Below are positions 1-9,500 of a DNA stretch of 60,916 bases, piece after piece. This DNA is from QYOJ01 sp964449285 (GTDB lineage Bacteria; Bacteroidota; Bacteroidia; Bacteroidales; FEN-979), in the NCBI GenBank assembly GCA_964449285.1, contig CAYUZX010000014.1, forward strand, positions 1 through 60,916, given 5' to 3'. Below the pieces are notes generated by a model that was not told the origin of the DNA, ran no database searches, and saw only the letters and a program-made list of their open reading frames with translations. Both the position numbers and the translations under genes were made by a program. The number at the start of each line of letters is the position of its first letter. Within the stretch, counting starts at the first letter, position 1.

Positions 1-298
1 AAACCTGCACCCGAAACCAGGTAGGCCAAGTGATTCAAAGTAAACGACAACGAAAGTAAATGAAGAAAAAACGAACACAAACGCTTAATCAAGTAACGCC
101 CGCCACGTCGACTGCTGCCACCCGTTAAGGCGCATAATTTCTAAACACAGTGAGAATTAGTAGAAGAAATTTATTTTCAACTAAAATGCTATAGAAAGAT
201 GGATGAATATCACTATCACAAAATGGAATTAAAGGTTGAATCCGAGTTTTAAAACCAACTATTAATAAGCGTCATAAATGAAAACGGGAAATAATCTG
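1..298. other. gene-free left edge
   Basis: The first ~300 bases are AT-rich and carry no open frame that I can support, no TAnnTTTG promoter box and no tRNA-like structure. They probably hold the upstream region of the T9SS protein that follows, but nothing specific can be pointed to. Confidence 0.5.
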
Positions 299-1945
299 AT
301 GAAAGTACTTTTTATTCTGATAACCACTTTAATGGCATTTCAGACTGCTAAAACCCAATGCCTACAATGGGCTGGACAATTTGGTGGACCCTCCACCGGA
401 CTATGTAACGCTATCGAAGTGGACGGATCTGGTAATGTATATACAACGGGTTGGTTCCAGGGAGTATGTGATTTTGATCCGGGTCCGGGCATTTTTACTC
501 TGACTTCTATAGGAAACGGGGATGTTTTTATTACAAAGCTTGATGCCTCAGGTAATCTTGTTTGGGCAAAACAGATTGGAGGAACTGAAGTGGTTTATGC
601 ATACGACATGGCAATTGATGATGATGGAAATACTTATACAACCGGATGGTTATACGGAACTGCTGATTTTGACCCAGGTCCTGGAACCTACAATCTAACA
701 TCGAATGGCGCACGTAATATCTATATATGCAAACTAGATCAGGATGGGAATTTTGTTTGGGCAGTACAAATGGTTGGTTCTCAAAATGGACGAGGGTATG
801 GAATTTCCGTAGATGGATCCGGCAATGTATATTCAACAGGGCATTTTGAGTACTCTGTCGATTTTGATCCTGGTTCAGGAGTCTTTTCCCTGACCTCTTT
901 CGGAAACTTCGACATATTTGTTAGTAAATTGAACTCATCTGGACAATTTGTTTGGGCAAAGCAGCTAGGAGGTGGATCTGATGATCAGGGAGAAAGTATT
1001 GATGTTGATAATTCAGGGAATGTCTACACTACGGGCAGTTTTATGACAACTGCTGATTTTGATCCGGGACCCGAAACATATCCTCTTACTTCAGCAGGTT
1101 GGGAGGATATTTTCCTGTCAAAACTGAATGTATCGGGGGATTTTGTTTGGGCAAAAAGATTGGGGACCGTCACATATGACATAGGAAAGGCGATTTTGGT
1201 AGACGATAATGGGAATGTTTACTCAACAGGTCGACTCCCAATTTATACGAATCTGGATGGTAAAGCTATTGGTGGAGGAGCGCTATATGTCTCAAAGTAT
1301 AGTAATTTGGGAGATTCTATCTGGGTAAAGAACTTTGGAGGGGATTATAGTTATGATATGGCTATTGGTCCTGATGAATCTCTTTATGTAACGGGGGATT
1401 TTTCGGGTACAACAGATTTTGATCCGGGACCTGGATACTATTGGCTCTCATCACATGGGAATAAGGATGTTTTTATCAGTAAATTGGATATTTCAGGCAA
1501 CCATGAATGGGCTGGGTCTTTGGGAGGAACATTAGATGATATAGGTATGAGTATTACAGTCGATGATGTCGGAAATATGTACACGACTGGATCCTTTGAA
1601 GGAACGGCCGATTTTGACCCGGGTGCCGGAACATATTCACTGACCTCTGCGAGTGTATCAGATATGTTTGTTCATAAAATGAGACCATTTGGTGTTGGTT
1701 TTCCAGACCTGGATGCTATGCCGGATTTGACGGTGTACCCCAACCCCGCTTCCACTCACATCACTATAGAAACATCTTCCCAAGGTCAAGTATCTATCAT
1801 AAACCTGCAAGGGCAAGAACTCATGAGCCAACAGATCACACAACCTAAAACTGAGATTGACATCAGTAGTTTGCCCAGTGGAGTCTATCTTGTAAAGTTG
1901 GTTGGGGAGAAAGGGGTACAGGTAGGGAAGTTGGTTATCGAATAA
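299..1945 (+). CDS. SBBP/beta-propeller-like repeat protein with T9SS type A sorting domain
   Basis: Exported protein of about 548 residues. The second in-frame ATG (299) is preferred because it opens directly on a signal peptide (MKVLFILITTLMAF); the ATG at 278 adds seven residues. The body is about seven ~68-residue repeats, each with a GN.YTTG strand, a DFDPGPG-type heptad (six recognisable copies; the fifth repeat is degenerate) and an FVWAKQ-type strand, as in SBBP-repeat proteins with propeller-like folds. The last ~75 residues start at VYPNPAS and end GVYLVKLVGEKG...KLVIE, a classical type A sorting domain that directs export by T9SS and surface attachment. The cargo function is unknown. 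No partner gene lies beside it; the next gene is convergent. Confidence 0.85.
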   Translation: MKVLFILITTLMAFQTAKTQCLQWAGQFGGPSTGLCNAIEVDGSGNVYTTGWFQGVCDFDPGPGIFTLTSIGNGDVFITKLDASGNLVWAKQIGGTEVVYAYDMAIDDDGNTYTTGWLYGTADFDPGPGTYNLTSNGARNIYICKLDQDGNFVWAVQMVGSQNGRGYGISVDGSGNVYSTGHFEYSVDFDPGSGVFSLTSFGNFDIFVSKLNSSGQFVWAKQLGGGSDDQGESIDVDNSGNVYTTGSFMTTADFDPGPETYPLTSAGWEDIFLSKLNVSGDFVWAKRLGTVTYDIGKAILVDDNGNVYSTGRLPIYTNLDGKAIGGGALYVSKYSNLGDSIWVKNFGGDYSYDMAIGPDESLYVTGDFSGTTDFDPGPGYYWLSSHGNKDVFISKLDISGNHEWAGSLGGTLDDIGMSITVDDVGNMYTTGSFEGTADFDPGAGTYSLTSASVSDMFVHKMRPFGVGFPDLDAMPDLTVYPNPASTHITIETSSQGQVSIINLQGQELMSQQITQPKTEIDISSLPSGVYLVKLVGEKGVQVGKLVIE

Positions 1946-1965
1946 GCAATATAAAGACATTAAAA

Positions 1966-1990
1966 AAACCGCCCCGAGGACCGGGGCGGC
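1966..1990 (-). terminator. rho-independent terminator of the small secreted protein
   Basis: Perfect 8-bp GC-rich stem (CCGCCCCG at 1969-1976 with CGGGGCGG at 1982-1989) and a 5-nt loop. On the minus strand it is followed by a run of seven T (A-run 1962-1968 on plus), 34 bp after the stop codon at 2023. On the plus strand only a weak ATTTTC follows, so it mainly serves the minus-strand gene and may act weakly for the T9SS gene. Confidence 0.85.
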
Positions 1991-2022
1991 ATTTTCACTA
2001 GCACAGTGGATATATATGGATG

Positions 2023-2343
2023 TTAAAGGGACTCGCTGTATGGGGCCACCAGAGGTACAACAGGTGAAAGACCATCGTCATCAGGCAGTATATCGTTAAA
2101 ACATGCTTCCGTTGGCATCACCGGAGCAAACTTCCTGGCTATATCCATTAACAAAATGGTCATGTTTTCAATCTCTGCCTCTTCAAACGAGGCTATGTAA
2201 GGAATCTGTGGAATCAATAGTTTTAATTCCAGCTTAACCAAGGGGGTAGTCTCTTTGATGGTTGTCCCGTCGACTGTTGCGAAAAGTGCAGTTCCACTCA
2301 GAAAAAGGATCAGGAAGAGGATAAGATATTTTATTGTTTTCAT
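2023..2343 (-). CDS. small secreted protein of unknown function
   Basis: 106 residues when started at the ATG at 2343, which opens on a textbook signal peptide (MKTIKYLILFLILFLSGTALFA). The longer frame to 2418 only adds polar residues in front of it. The mature part is about 84 residues, acidic, with an Asp-rich stretch (DILPDDDG) near the C-terminus and a single Cys. No family was recognised. It is monocistronic, with a strong terminator just downstream. The function cannot be assigned; a periplasmic or secreted location is an inference from the signal peptide only. Confidence 0.6.
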   Translation of the reverse strand: MKTIKYLILFLILFLSGTALFATVDGTTIKETTPLVKLELKLLIPQIPYIASFEEAEIENMTILLMDIARKFAPVMPTEACFNDILPDDDGLSPVVPLVAPYSESL

Positions 2344-2646
2344 GATTGTCTGATTTTGTGTTTGGGTAATAAGATGCAAATAAAATGAAAAGGTTACAAA
2401 AAATCGTCGATTTAACAAAAGATTAACAAATGATTATCAGCTACTTAACGATTGATGAATGATACAGCAATGAGTCATGCAGCAAAAGTACGATTAATTT
2501 AGATTCAGTATAAATAAAATCGTTGAAAAGAAGAAAAAGCCGGTCGAAACCGGGTTAGATCCCGGCGAAAATGGAAATGGTGAATCGGTTTCCCGCAGTG
2601 CGCGGTATAATTCCGGGGAGTTTCACGGAGCCAAATGGCGAAATAG
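2344..2646. other. intergenic region between two minus-strand genes
   Basis: About 300 bp without a gene. It holds the upstream region of the small secreted protein (no clear TAnnTTTG box), the terminator-like hairpin of the dipeptidyl peptidase operon near 2540-2565, and a four-unit heptamer array at 2632-2659 overlapping the peptidase stop codon. Confidence 0.6.
2532..2565 (-). terminator. probable terminator of the PPTase-metH-metF-GGGPS-DPP4 operon
   Basis: Hairpin CCGGT-CGAA-ACCGG (2540-2553 on plus), which on the minus strand is followed by CTTTTTCTTCTTTT. An alternative stem CCGGG/CCCGG overlaps it at 2550-2565. It lies about 85-100 bp after the stop codon of the last operon gene. Confidence 0.6.
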
Positions 2647-2659
2647 CTAATCGCTAATC
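2632..2659. repeat. heptamer array at the DPP4 stop codon
   Basis: Four consecutive 7-bp units in phase on plus: CAAATGG, CGAAATA, GCTAATC, GCTAATC. The stop codon of the minus-strand peptidase (2647-2649) and its last codons lie inside the array, so the final residues (KISD) are encoded by repeat units. Confidence 0.6.
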
Positions 2660-4791
2660 TTTAAATGCTCGTTGAAGTAGTCAACAATCATGGTATTCAA
2701 ATGCACCCGGTCCTTGCCCCTGACGTTATGAGGGTGGTTTGGGTATAGGAAGAAATCGACCTGCTTGCCCTCGTCTACACATTTTTTAATGAAGTTCAAC
2801 GAGTTCTGCGGGACGACTGTATTATCCTGGTATCCCTGGATGATCAGGATATCGCCGGTCAGGTTCTTTACATAATTCAGCAGGCAGGAAGTATCATACC
2901 CTTGTGGATTGGCTTCCGGGGTATCCATGTATCGCTCACCATACATCACTTCGTAATATTTCCAGTCAACAACAGGGCCACCGGCCACTACTACAGGAAA
3001 CTGACCCGGATTTCGCAAGGCCATCGTTAGCGCCATGAACCCACCATAGCTCCATCCGTTGATGCCAATCCGGCAAGTGTCAACCCAGGGAAGAGATTTC
3101 AGATAGGTTACACCGCTCATCTGATCGGCCAGCTCACAGGTTCCAACCCTTCTAAAAATAGCATGCTCAAAGTCAGTGCCACGGTTAGCCGTCCCCCTGT
3201 TGTCCAGTGTGAAGACCACATACCCCTGCTGAGCCAGGTAGTTCAGGAAGAACCCTCCCCCCCCTAACCACGAGTCTGTTACCAGCTGGGAATGAGGCCC
3301 TCCGTAAACATAGATGAAAACCGGGTATTGCTTCGTGGAGTCAAACCCAACCGGTTTGATCAGCCGGCAATAGAGATCAATGCTATCTGCATTGGGAATT
3401 GTAAAAATCATGGTTTCTCCCAGTTCGTACTCTTTCAGCGGATCCGGACTCTGCTGTACCACGTTGATCTTCCTCCCCCGATTATCAAGCACCTCTGTCA
3501 GGGATGGAACGGTTAGAGAGGAGTATGTATCCAGGATATATTTTGCATCATCTGACAACAGCACCCTGTGGCTGCCAGGGGTCTTTGTGATCTCTGTCAG
3601 TTCAAGGGAGCGAAGGTCCACCGCATAGAAGAAATCGCCCAGTGGATCATTTTTCGTACACATGAAATAGGCTGTTGTTCCTTTGGGATCAAAGCCGGTG
3701 AAATCTGTCACCACCCATTCTCCTTTTGTCAGCTGATTGATCAGATCTCCGGTGGTATTATAAAGATAGAGATGATTGTATCCATCCCGGTCACTCATCC
3801 ATACAAACGTTTCCCGATCATCCGGCAGGAAAAAAAGCTCATGCTGTGGCTCCACATAGCTCTCGCTGCTCTCTTCAAAAAGTGTTTTTATAAACGTGCC
3901 TTCAGTTGCGTCATATTGATTCAACCAGAGGTGATTCTGATCCCGGTTGAGAACGGCCACGTAAATAAACTGCTGATCGGGACTCCATGTGATGTTTGTG
4001 AGATACTGGTCGGCCGGCTTACCGGTGTTTAGAAAGATGGTTGAACCGGCAGCCGGATTGTAAACACCGACCGTTACCTCGTGACTGGTCATCCCAGCCA
4101 TCGGGTACTTTGTTGGGGCGACTTCGGCAACCCGGGTGTCGATATCAACCAAAGGGTAGTCAGTCACCATCGACTCATCCATCCTGTAAAAGGCCAGGAG
4201 GTCTCCTTTGGGGGACCAGAAGAGTCCTTTGTTGATGCCAAATTCGTTCCGGTGGACTGACGTACCGTACTCAAGGCCCGATTTCCCATCAAATGTTACC
4301 TGTTTCTCCAACCCATTGAGGGACACAAAGATGTTGTGATCAACTGTAAAAGCAACGTGAAACTTCTCCGGATCTATCTCTACATTCCTGCCCTTGGGAT
4401 TGTATAAGTTTACTGCCTGTATCGTTTGGTCATCCATCGAATATTTCAGAATCTGTCCGTCATGTACAAACCATAATCCGGTAGGAGAGGAGAATGTCAC
4501 CGAAGGGAACCGTTTCAGTGAATCTACTTTCATTACGGTTAGCTGCTTGTTGAGTGCATCCAGATCGAGGATGGTATCACTGAAGGCTGATTTTATAGAT
4601 TCTGATATCAGGTAGTTGCCATCAACAAATGAAAAGTGAGGAGAATCACCACACCATTGAAGCTGGCTTAACCGTTTAGGGTAAAGCGCCCGGTTCAACC
4701 CGGTTGCATCTTCGATTGAAAATAGCTTGGTTTGGGCATGGCTACATACTGAAAAGAGAGCCATGGACAGGATGATCGTGAATTTTTTCAT
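2647..4791 (-). CDS. dipeptidyl peptidase IV, S9B family
   Basis: 714 residues. A secreted or periplasmic serine exopeptidase that removes X-Pro/X-Ala dipeptides. It has a signal peptide (MKKFTIILSMALFSVCSHAQ), an N-terminal eight-bladed propeller region (residues ~40-470), then an alpha/beta-hydrolase catalytic domain. The nucleophile motif GWSYGG is near residue 582, the Asp is in QGYQDNTV near 656 and the His is in NHPHNV near 686, so the triad is complete. The length matches bacterial DPP-IV. It is the last gene of the operon, 18 bp after GGGP synthase; there is no metabolic link to its neighbours, so co-transcription may be incidental. The C-terminal codons overlap a heptamer array. Confidence 0.93.
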   Translation of the reverse strand: MKKFTIILSMALFSVCSHAQTKLFSIEDATGLNRALYPKRLSQLQWCGDSPHFSFVDGNYLISESIKSAFSDTILDLDALNKQLTVMKVDSLKRFPSVTFSSPTGLWFVHDGQILKYSMDDQTIQAVNLYNPKGRNVEIDPEKFHVAFTVDHNIFVSLNGLEKQVTFDGKSGLEYGTSVHRNEFGINKGLFWSPKGDLLAFYRMDESMVTDYPLVDIDTRVAEVAPTKYPMAGMTSHEVTVGVYNPAAGSTIFLNTGKPADQYLTNITWSPDQQFIYVAVLNRDQNHLWLNQYDATEGTFIKTLFEESSESYVEPQHELFFLPDDRETFVWMSDRDGYNHLYLYNTTGDLINQLTKGEWVVTDFTGFDPKGTTAYFMCTKNDPLGDFFYAVDLRSLELTEITKTPGSHRVLLSDDAKYILDTYSSLTVPSLTEVLDNRGRKINVVQQSPDPLKEYELGETMIFTIPNADSIDLYCRLIKPVGFDSTKQYPVFIYVYGGPHSQLVTDSWLGGGGFFLNYLAQQGYVVFTLDNRGTANRGTDFEHAIFRRVGTCELADQMSGVTYLKSLPWVDTCRIGINGWSYGGFMALTMALRNPGQFPVVVAGGPVVDWKYYEVMYGERYMDTPEANPQGYDTSCLLNYVKNLTGDILIIQGYQDNTVVPQNSLNFIKKCVDEGKQVDFFLYPNHPHNVRGKDRVHLNTMIVDYFNEHLKISD

Positions 4792-4809
4792 AATGTTGTA
4801 TTGATGGGG

Positions 4810-5544
4810 TTACCCATGGATTGCTTCAGAGATCTTTGGGACGAGTTTGAGGTCCTCCTCAATGGCGTTGCCAACCACTACCAGATCGGCCCCCGACTGA
4901 CAGGCTTTGGCAGCCTGAAGTGGCGTTCGGATTCCTCCTCCTATCACCAGCGGAACCGAGATGTGCTTTTTCACCTGTTTGATCATGCTTAATGGGACAG
5001 GATTGATGGCTCCGCTTCCGGCATCCATATAGATCATTCTTAAGCCGAGGAGCTCTCCGGCGAGCGCAGTACAAACCGCTATTTCACTTTTATCGGAAGG
5101 AATGGGATCGGTATTGCTCATATAAGCTACCGTAGTCCGGTTCCCCCCGTCAATTAACATGTAGCCGGTTGGAATGACCTCCAGCTTGCTTGCTTTCAAA
5201 TAAGGCGCTGCCACCACATGTTTCCCGATGAGCAATTCGGGATTTCGACCTGAAATCAAGGAAAGAAAGAGGATTCCATCAGCTTTCGTATTGATCTGAA
5301 AATGGTTGCCTGGGAATAGGATGACCGGGATGTTACAATTTTCTTTTATATGGGTGAGAAAAAGATCCTGTTGATCCCGGGTAAGGAGACTTCCTCCGAA
5401 GAAAAAATAGTCGACCCCCGATTTACATGAGATCTTAATCAACCGTTTCAGCCGGTCAAGAGTGTATTTGTCGGGATCGACCAATACGGCAAACCGCTTT
5501 TTATTTTCCTTCAAACTGGTGGTCATGGATGAATAGAGCTGCAT
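4810..5544 (-). CDS. geranylgeranylglyceryl/heptaprenylglyceryl phosphate synthase (GGGP synthase)
   Basis: 244 residues from the ATG at 5544, which sits 10 bp after the metF stop; the longer frame would run back into metF. A PcrB/GGGPS TIM-barrel prenyltransferase that joins a polyprenyl diphosphate to glycerol-1-phosphate, the first ether bond of archaeal-type lipids. Visible family features are LVDPDKY at the N-terminus, FFGGSLLT, PVILFPGNH, YMDAGSGA and LVIGGGIRTP near the C-terminus for phosphate binding. The family is known in Bacteroidota, but what its product is used for there is largely unresolved. An alternative start at 5526 is possible. Confidence 0.88.
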   Translation of the reverse strand: MQLYSSMTTSLKENKKRFAVLVDPDKYTLDRLKRLIKISCKSGVDYFFFGGSLLTRDQQDLFLTHIKENCNIPVILFPGNHFQINTKADGILFLSLISGRNPELLIGKHVVAAPYLKASKLEVIPTGYMLIDGGNRTTVAYMSNTDPIPSDKSEIAVCTALAGELLGLRMIYMDAGSGAINPVPLSMIKQVKKHISVPLVIGGGIRTPLQAAKACQSGADLVVVGNAIEEDLKLVPKISEAIHG

Positions 5545-5554
5545 AAACGTTTGT

Positions 5555-6511
5555 TTAAATGACGGCAGAAGCAATTTGCCTGATATTTTCAGAGATACCG
5601 ATCGTGAAGTAATGAAGAACCGGGACGCCAAAAGAGATCAACTCCTTCGACTGATTGATGGCCCACTCAATCCCTACCTGAAAGGCTTCTACGTTGGATT
5701 TGCACTTTTGGATCTCCTTTACCAGATCTTCCGGTATATCGATGTTAAACACCTGCGGGAGGATGTTGATATCCTGTATCGTAGCCACCGGTTTCAACCC
5801 AGGGATGATCGGTACTGTGATACCTGCTTCCCGGCATCGCTTCACATAGTCAAAATAGCGTTGGTTGTCGAAAAACATCTGGGTGATGATGTATTCGGCT
5901 CCGGCATCGATCTTCTCCTTCAGGTACTTCAGGTCGTAAGCAAAATTGGGGGATTCGAGATGTTTCTCAGGATACCCGGCTATCCCTACACAGAAATCTG
6001 TGGAAGTTGTATTCCGGAGGCCTTCATCAAGGTATTTCCCTTTGTTCATGTTGGTGATCTGCTTCACCAGCCCCGAAGCATAAGGATGTCCGTCGGGTTC
6101 GGGGATAAAGGCTCTGATCCCTTTCGGAGGATCGCCGCGCAGTGCCAGCAGGTTGTTGATCCCAAGGTAGTGAAAGTCGATCAGGGCATACTCGGTGTCC
6201 TCTTTGGAAAAGCCTCCGCAGATCAGGTGGGGAACCACCTCTACCGCGGGGTATCTATATTTGATTGCAGCGGAGATGGCAACCGTTCCAGGTCGTTTCC
6301 GAATGGTCTTCTTCTCCAGAAGGCCACTCGGATGCTTCTTGTAAATGACCTCCTCCTGATGGTATGTTACGTTAATGAATGAAGGCTTAAACTTAATAAG
6401 CGGGTCTATCGCCCTGTAGATGAGTTCGATATTATTCCCCTTCAGGGGGGGGAGCAATTCAAAAGAGAAGAGGGTTTTATCTGAATTTTGTATCTGGTCA
6501 ATGACTCTCAT
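5555..6511 (-). CDS. metF: 5,10-methylenetetrahydrofolate reductase
   Basis: 318 residues, normal length. A flavoprotein that reduces methylene-THF to methyl-THF, the methyl donor for MetH. A TIM barrel starting with FSFELLPPLKG (the catalytic Glu of the FEFFPP-type motif); LALRGDPP and the segment YIITQMFFD are also typical. The ATG at 6511 overlaps the metH stop in an ATGA junction, so the two are translationally coupled, as expected for enzymes that hand methyl-THF from one to the other. Confidence 0.96.
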   Translation of the reverse strand: MRVIDQIQNSDKTLFSFELLPPLKGNNIELIYRAIDPLIKFKPSFINVTYHQEEVIYKKHPSGLLEKKTIRKRPGTVAISAAIKYRYPAVEVVPHLICGGFSKEDTEYALIDFHYLGINNLLALRGDPPKGIRAFIPEPDGHPYASGLVKQITNMNKGKYLDEGLRNTTSTDFCVGIAGYPEKHLESPNFAYDLKYLKEKIDAGAEYIITQMFFDNQRYFDYVKRCREAGITVPIIPGLKPVATIQDINILPQVFNIDIPEDLVKEIQKCKSNVEAFQVGIEWAINQSKELISFGVPVLHYFTIGISENIRQIASAVI

Positions 6512-9500
6512 AATGTATCGTTCAAAACAGTATTTAACAATTTCTCAGTCCGGTCGGTAGTGTTGTTCTTTCTCCGGGAGTAATCTGAGATCTGGTCTTT
6601 GCTGATCTTTCCCAGGTTAAAGTAGCGACTTTCAGGTTGCGAGAAATAGTATCCGCAAACACTCGCTGCAGGATACATCGCGAAATTCTCGGTGAGCCTG
6701 ACATCAATATTTTTATCTACTGCCAGCAGATCAAAGAGTTGCTCTTTCTCTGAGTGATCGGGACAGGCGGGGTAGCCCGGAGCCGGTCGTATACCCTGGT
6801 AGCCTTCCCGCAGAATCGACTGAATATCCAGATCTTCTTCCTTAGCATATCCCCAGAACTCTTTTCTGACCTGATGGTGAAGTTTCTCAGCAAACGCTTC
6901 GGCCAGGCGGTCGGCGAGCACCTTGATCAGGATGGCCTGGTAATCATCCAGCTCCTGCTCATACTGTTGTACCCACTCTTTCACCCCCAGCCCAGCTGTC
7001 ACAACAAATGCTCCCATAAAATCGGCTTGTCCTGTCTCCCTTGGCGCAACAAAATCGGCCAGGCAGAGGTTCGGCTTGCCGTTCTCTTTCTGCTCCTGAT
7101 TACGGAGGAAGTGAAGGGTGGTAACAACCTCTTTCCGGGATTCATCCTTATAAATCTCCACGTCATCTCCAACCGAGTTGCAGGGATAGATCCCGATGAT
7201 CCCCTTCGCCAGCAACATCTTCTTGCGGATGATATCATCCAACATCTCAATGGCATCAGCGAAAAGCTTTCGTGCCTCTTCTCCTTTGACCGGATCTTCA
7301 AAGATGGCAGGATATTTACCGTTCAGCTTCCATGCGTGAAAGAAAAAGGTCCAATCGATATAGTCGCTGATCTCATGGAGCGGAAAATCATAGAATACCA
7401 TATTTCCGGTCATCTGGGGCTTGGGGACAAAATAGGACTCCCAGTCGATTTTCAGCCGGTTCTTCCGGGCTTCGGATAGGGTGATATTCACCTTCTTATA
7501 TTTCTTTTCATGCTGGTCCCGCAGCTCCTGGTAGTGTTGCCTGATGGCGTCGGCATAGGAATCCCGTTGATCGGCTGAAAGTAAGTTACGCATGACTCCC
7601 ACTGCCCTGGAGGCATCCTTGACATGGATCACAGGCGATCCAATATGAGGCTCTATCTTAACGGCTGTATGGATCTCCGAAGTAGTGGCTCCTCCTATCA
7701 GAAGAGGAATTTTTAACCCGGTTCGTTGCATCTCCCGCGCAACGTGTACCATCTCTTCCAACGAAGGGGTGATCAGGCCGGAGAGGCCAATCACATCAAC
7801 ATCATTTGCAATGGCTTCCTGAAGGATCTTCTTCGCAGGGACCATCACACCCAGGTCAAAGACCTCAAAGTTGTTGCATCCCAGCACAACCCCTACAATG
7901 TTTTTCCCGATGTCGTGGACATCTCCCTTGACAGTAGCCATGAGAATTTTTCCAGCGCTGCGGGCAGCCATCTTGTCCTGGGCTTTTTCTGCTTCCAGGA
8001 CCGGCATCAGGCGGGCCACGGCTTTTTTCATCACCCGGGCGCTTTTAACCACCTGAGGCAGGAACATCTTTCCTGCGCCAAACAGGTCTCCAACGTGATT
8101 CATTCCATCCATCAGCGGTCCTTCAATAATCTGGATTGCCTGATCATAATGAACAAGCGCTTCATCAATGTCCTGATCGATGAATTCGGTATTTCCTTTT
8201 ATCAACGCATGGGCAAGACGTTTAGCTAACGAGAAGGTTCGCCACTCCTGCTCCAGGATCTCCCTCTTCTCCCTGTTTTGGTGCGCATCGGCATAAGCGA
8301 TTAGCCGCTCTGTGGCATCTTTCCTCCGGTTCAGGATCACGTCTTCAACCAGCTTCAGCAAATCTTTCGGGATCTCGTCATAGACCTGGAGATTCCCTGC
8401 ATTGACAATTCCCATATCCAGGCCCGCTTTGACGGCGTGATAAAGAAATGCCGAATGCATCGCTTCCCGGATAAGATCGTTCCCCCGGAAAGAGAAAGAG
8501 AGGTTGCTGATGCCTCCGCTGACACGTGCATAAGGAAGGTTCTCCTTGATCCACGTTACGGTGTGGATAAAATCTATGGCGTAGGTGTTGTGTTCATCAA
8601 TTCCGGTAGCAACGGTGAGGATATTGGGATCAAAGATGATGTCTTCGGGTAATATGCCTATCTCTTTGGTAAGGATATCGTAAGCTCTGCGGGCAATCCC
8701 GATCCGCCGTTCGAAGGTGGTTGCCTGTCCATCTTCGTCGAAGGCCATCACCACCACTGCAGCTCCCATTTTTTTCAAAAAACGGGCGTGTTCCCTGAAC
8801 TCATCAGGGCCTTCTTTCAGGCTGATCGAGTTCACAACCGGTTTCCCCTGAATACAGGTCAGCCCCGAGGCGATCACCGGCCACCTGGAGGAGTCGACCA
8901 TCACAGGAACCTTTGCGATATCCGGATCGGATGCCAGCATATGGAGGAAGGTGATCATCGCTTTTTCTGCATCCAGCATTGCTTCATCCATGCTGATGTC
9001 GATGATCTGAGCTCCGTTCTCAACCTGTTGCCGGGCCACCGAAAGGGCCTCTTCATACTTTTCTTCACGGATGAGGCGTGCAAATTTTTTCGAACCGCTT
9101 ACGTTGGTACGTTCGCCGATATTGATAAAGTTGCTTCCCTTATAAACAAGCAACGGCTCCAGCCCGCTCAAGCGCAATTCATGTCGCTTCTTTGGGACCA
9201 CTCTGGGTTTGTATCCGGCAGCCAGATCCACCAGCTTCCTGATGTGTTCCTGGGTCGTTCCGCAGCAACCACCAATGATATTGACAAAGCCCTCATCCAG
9301 GAAGCCCTTTACAAAGCCGGCCATCGTTTCAGGAGTTTCGTCGTAGTTCCCAAACTGGTTTGGCAAACCTGCATTTGGATAGACCATCAATGGGAAGGGT
9401 GCGATACGTGAGAACTCCTCCAGGTATGGGCGGAGATCCTTGGCTCCGAGTGAACAGTTGAGCCCCAGGGCAAATAGATCGAAATGATAGATAGAGTATA

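Noticed and set aside
5576..6382. 268-residue plus-strand open frame
   Set aside because: It lies wholly antisense to metF, with no family features; metF is certain.
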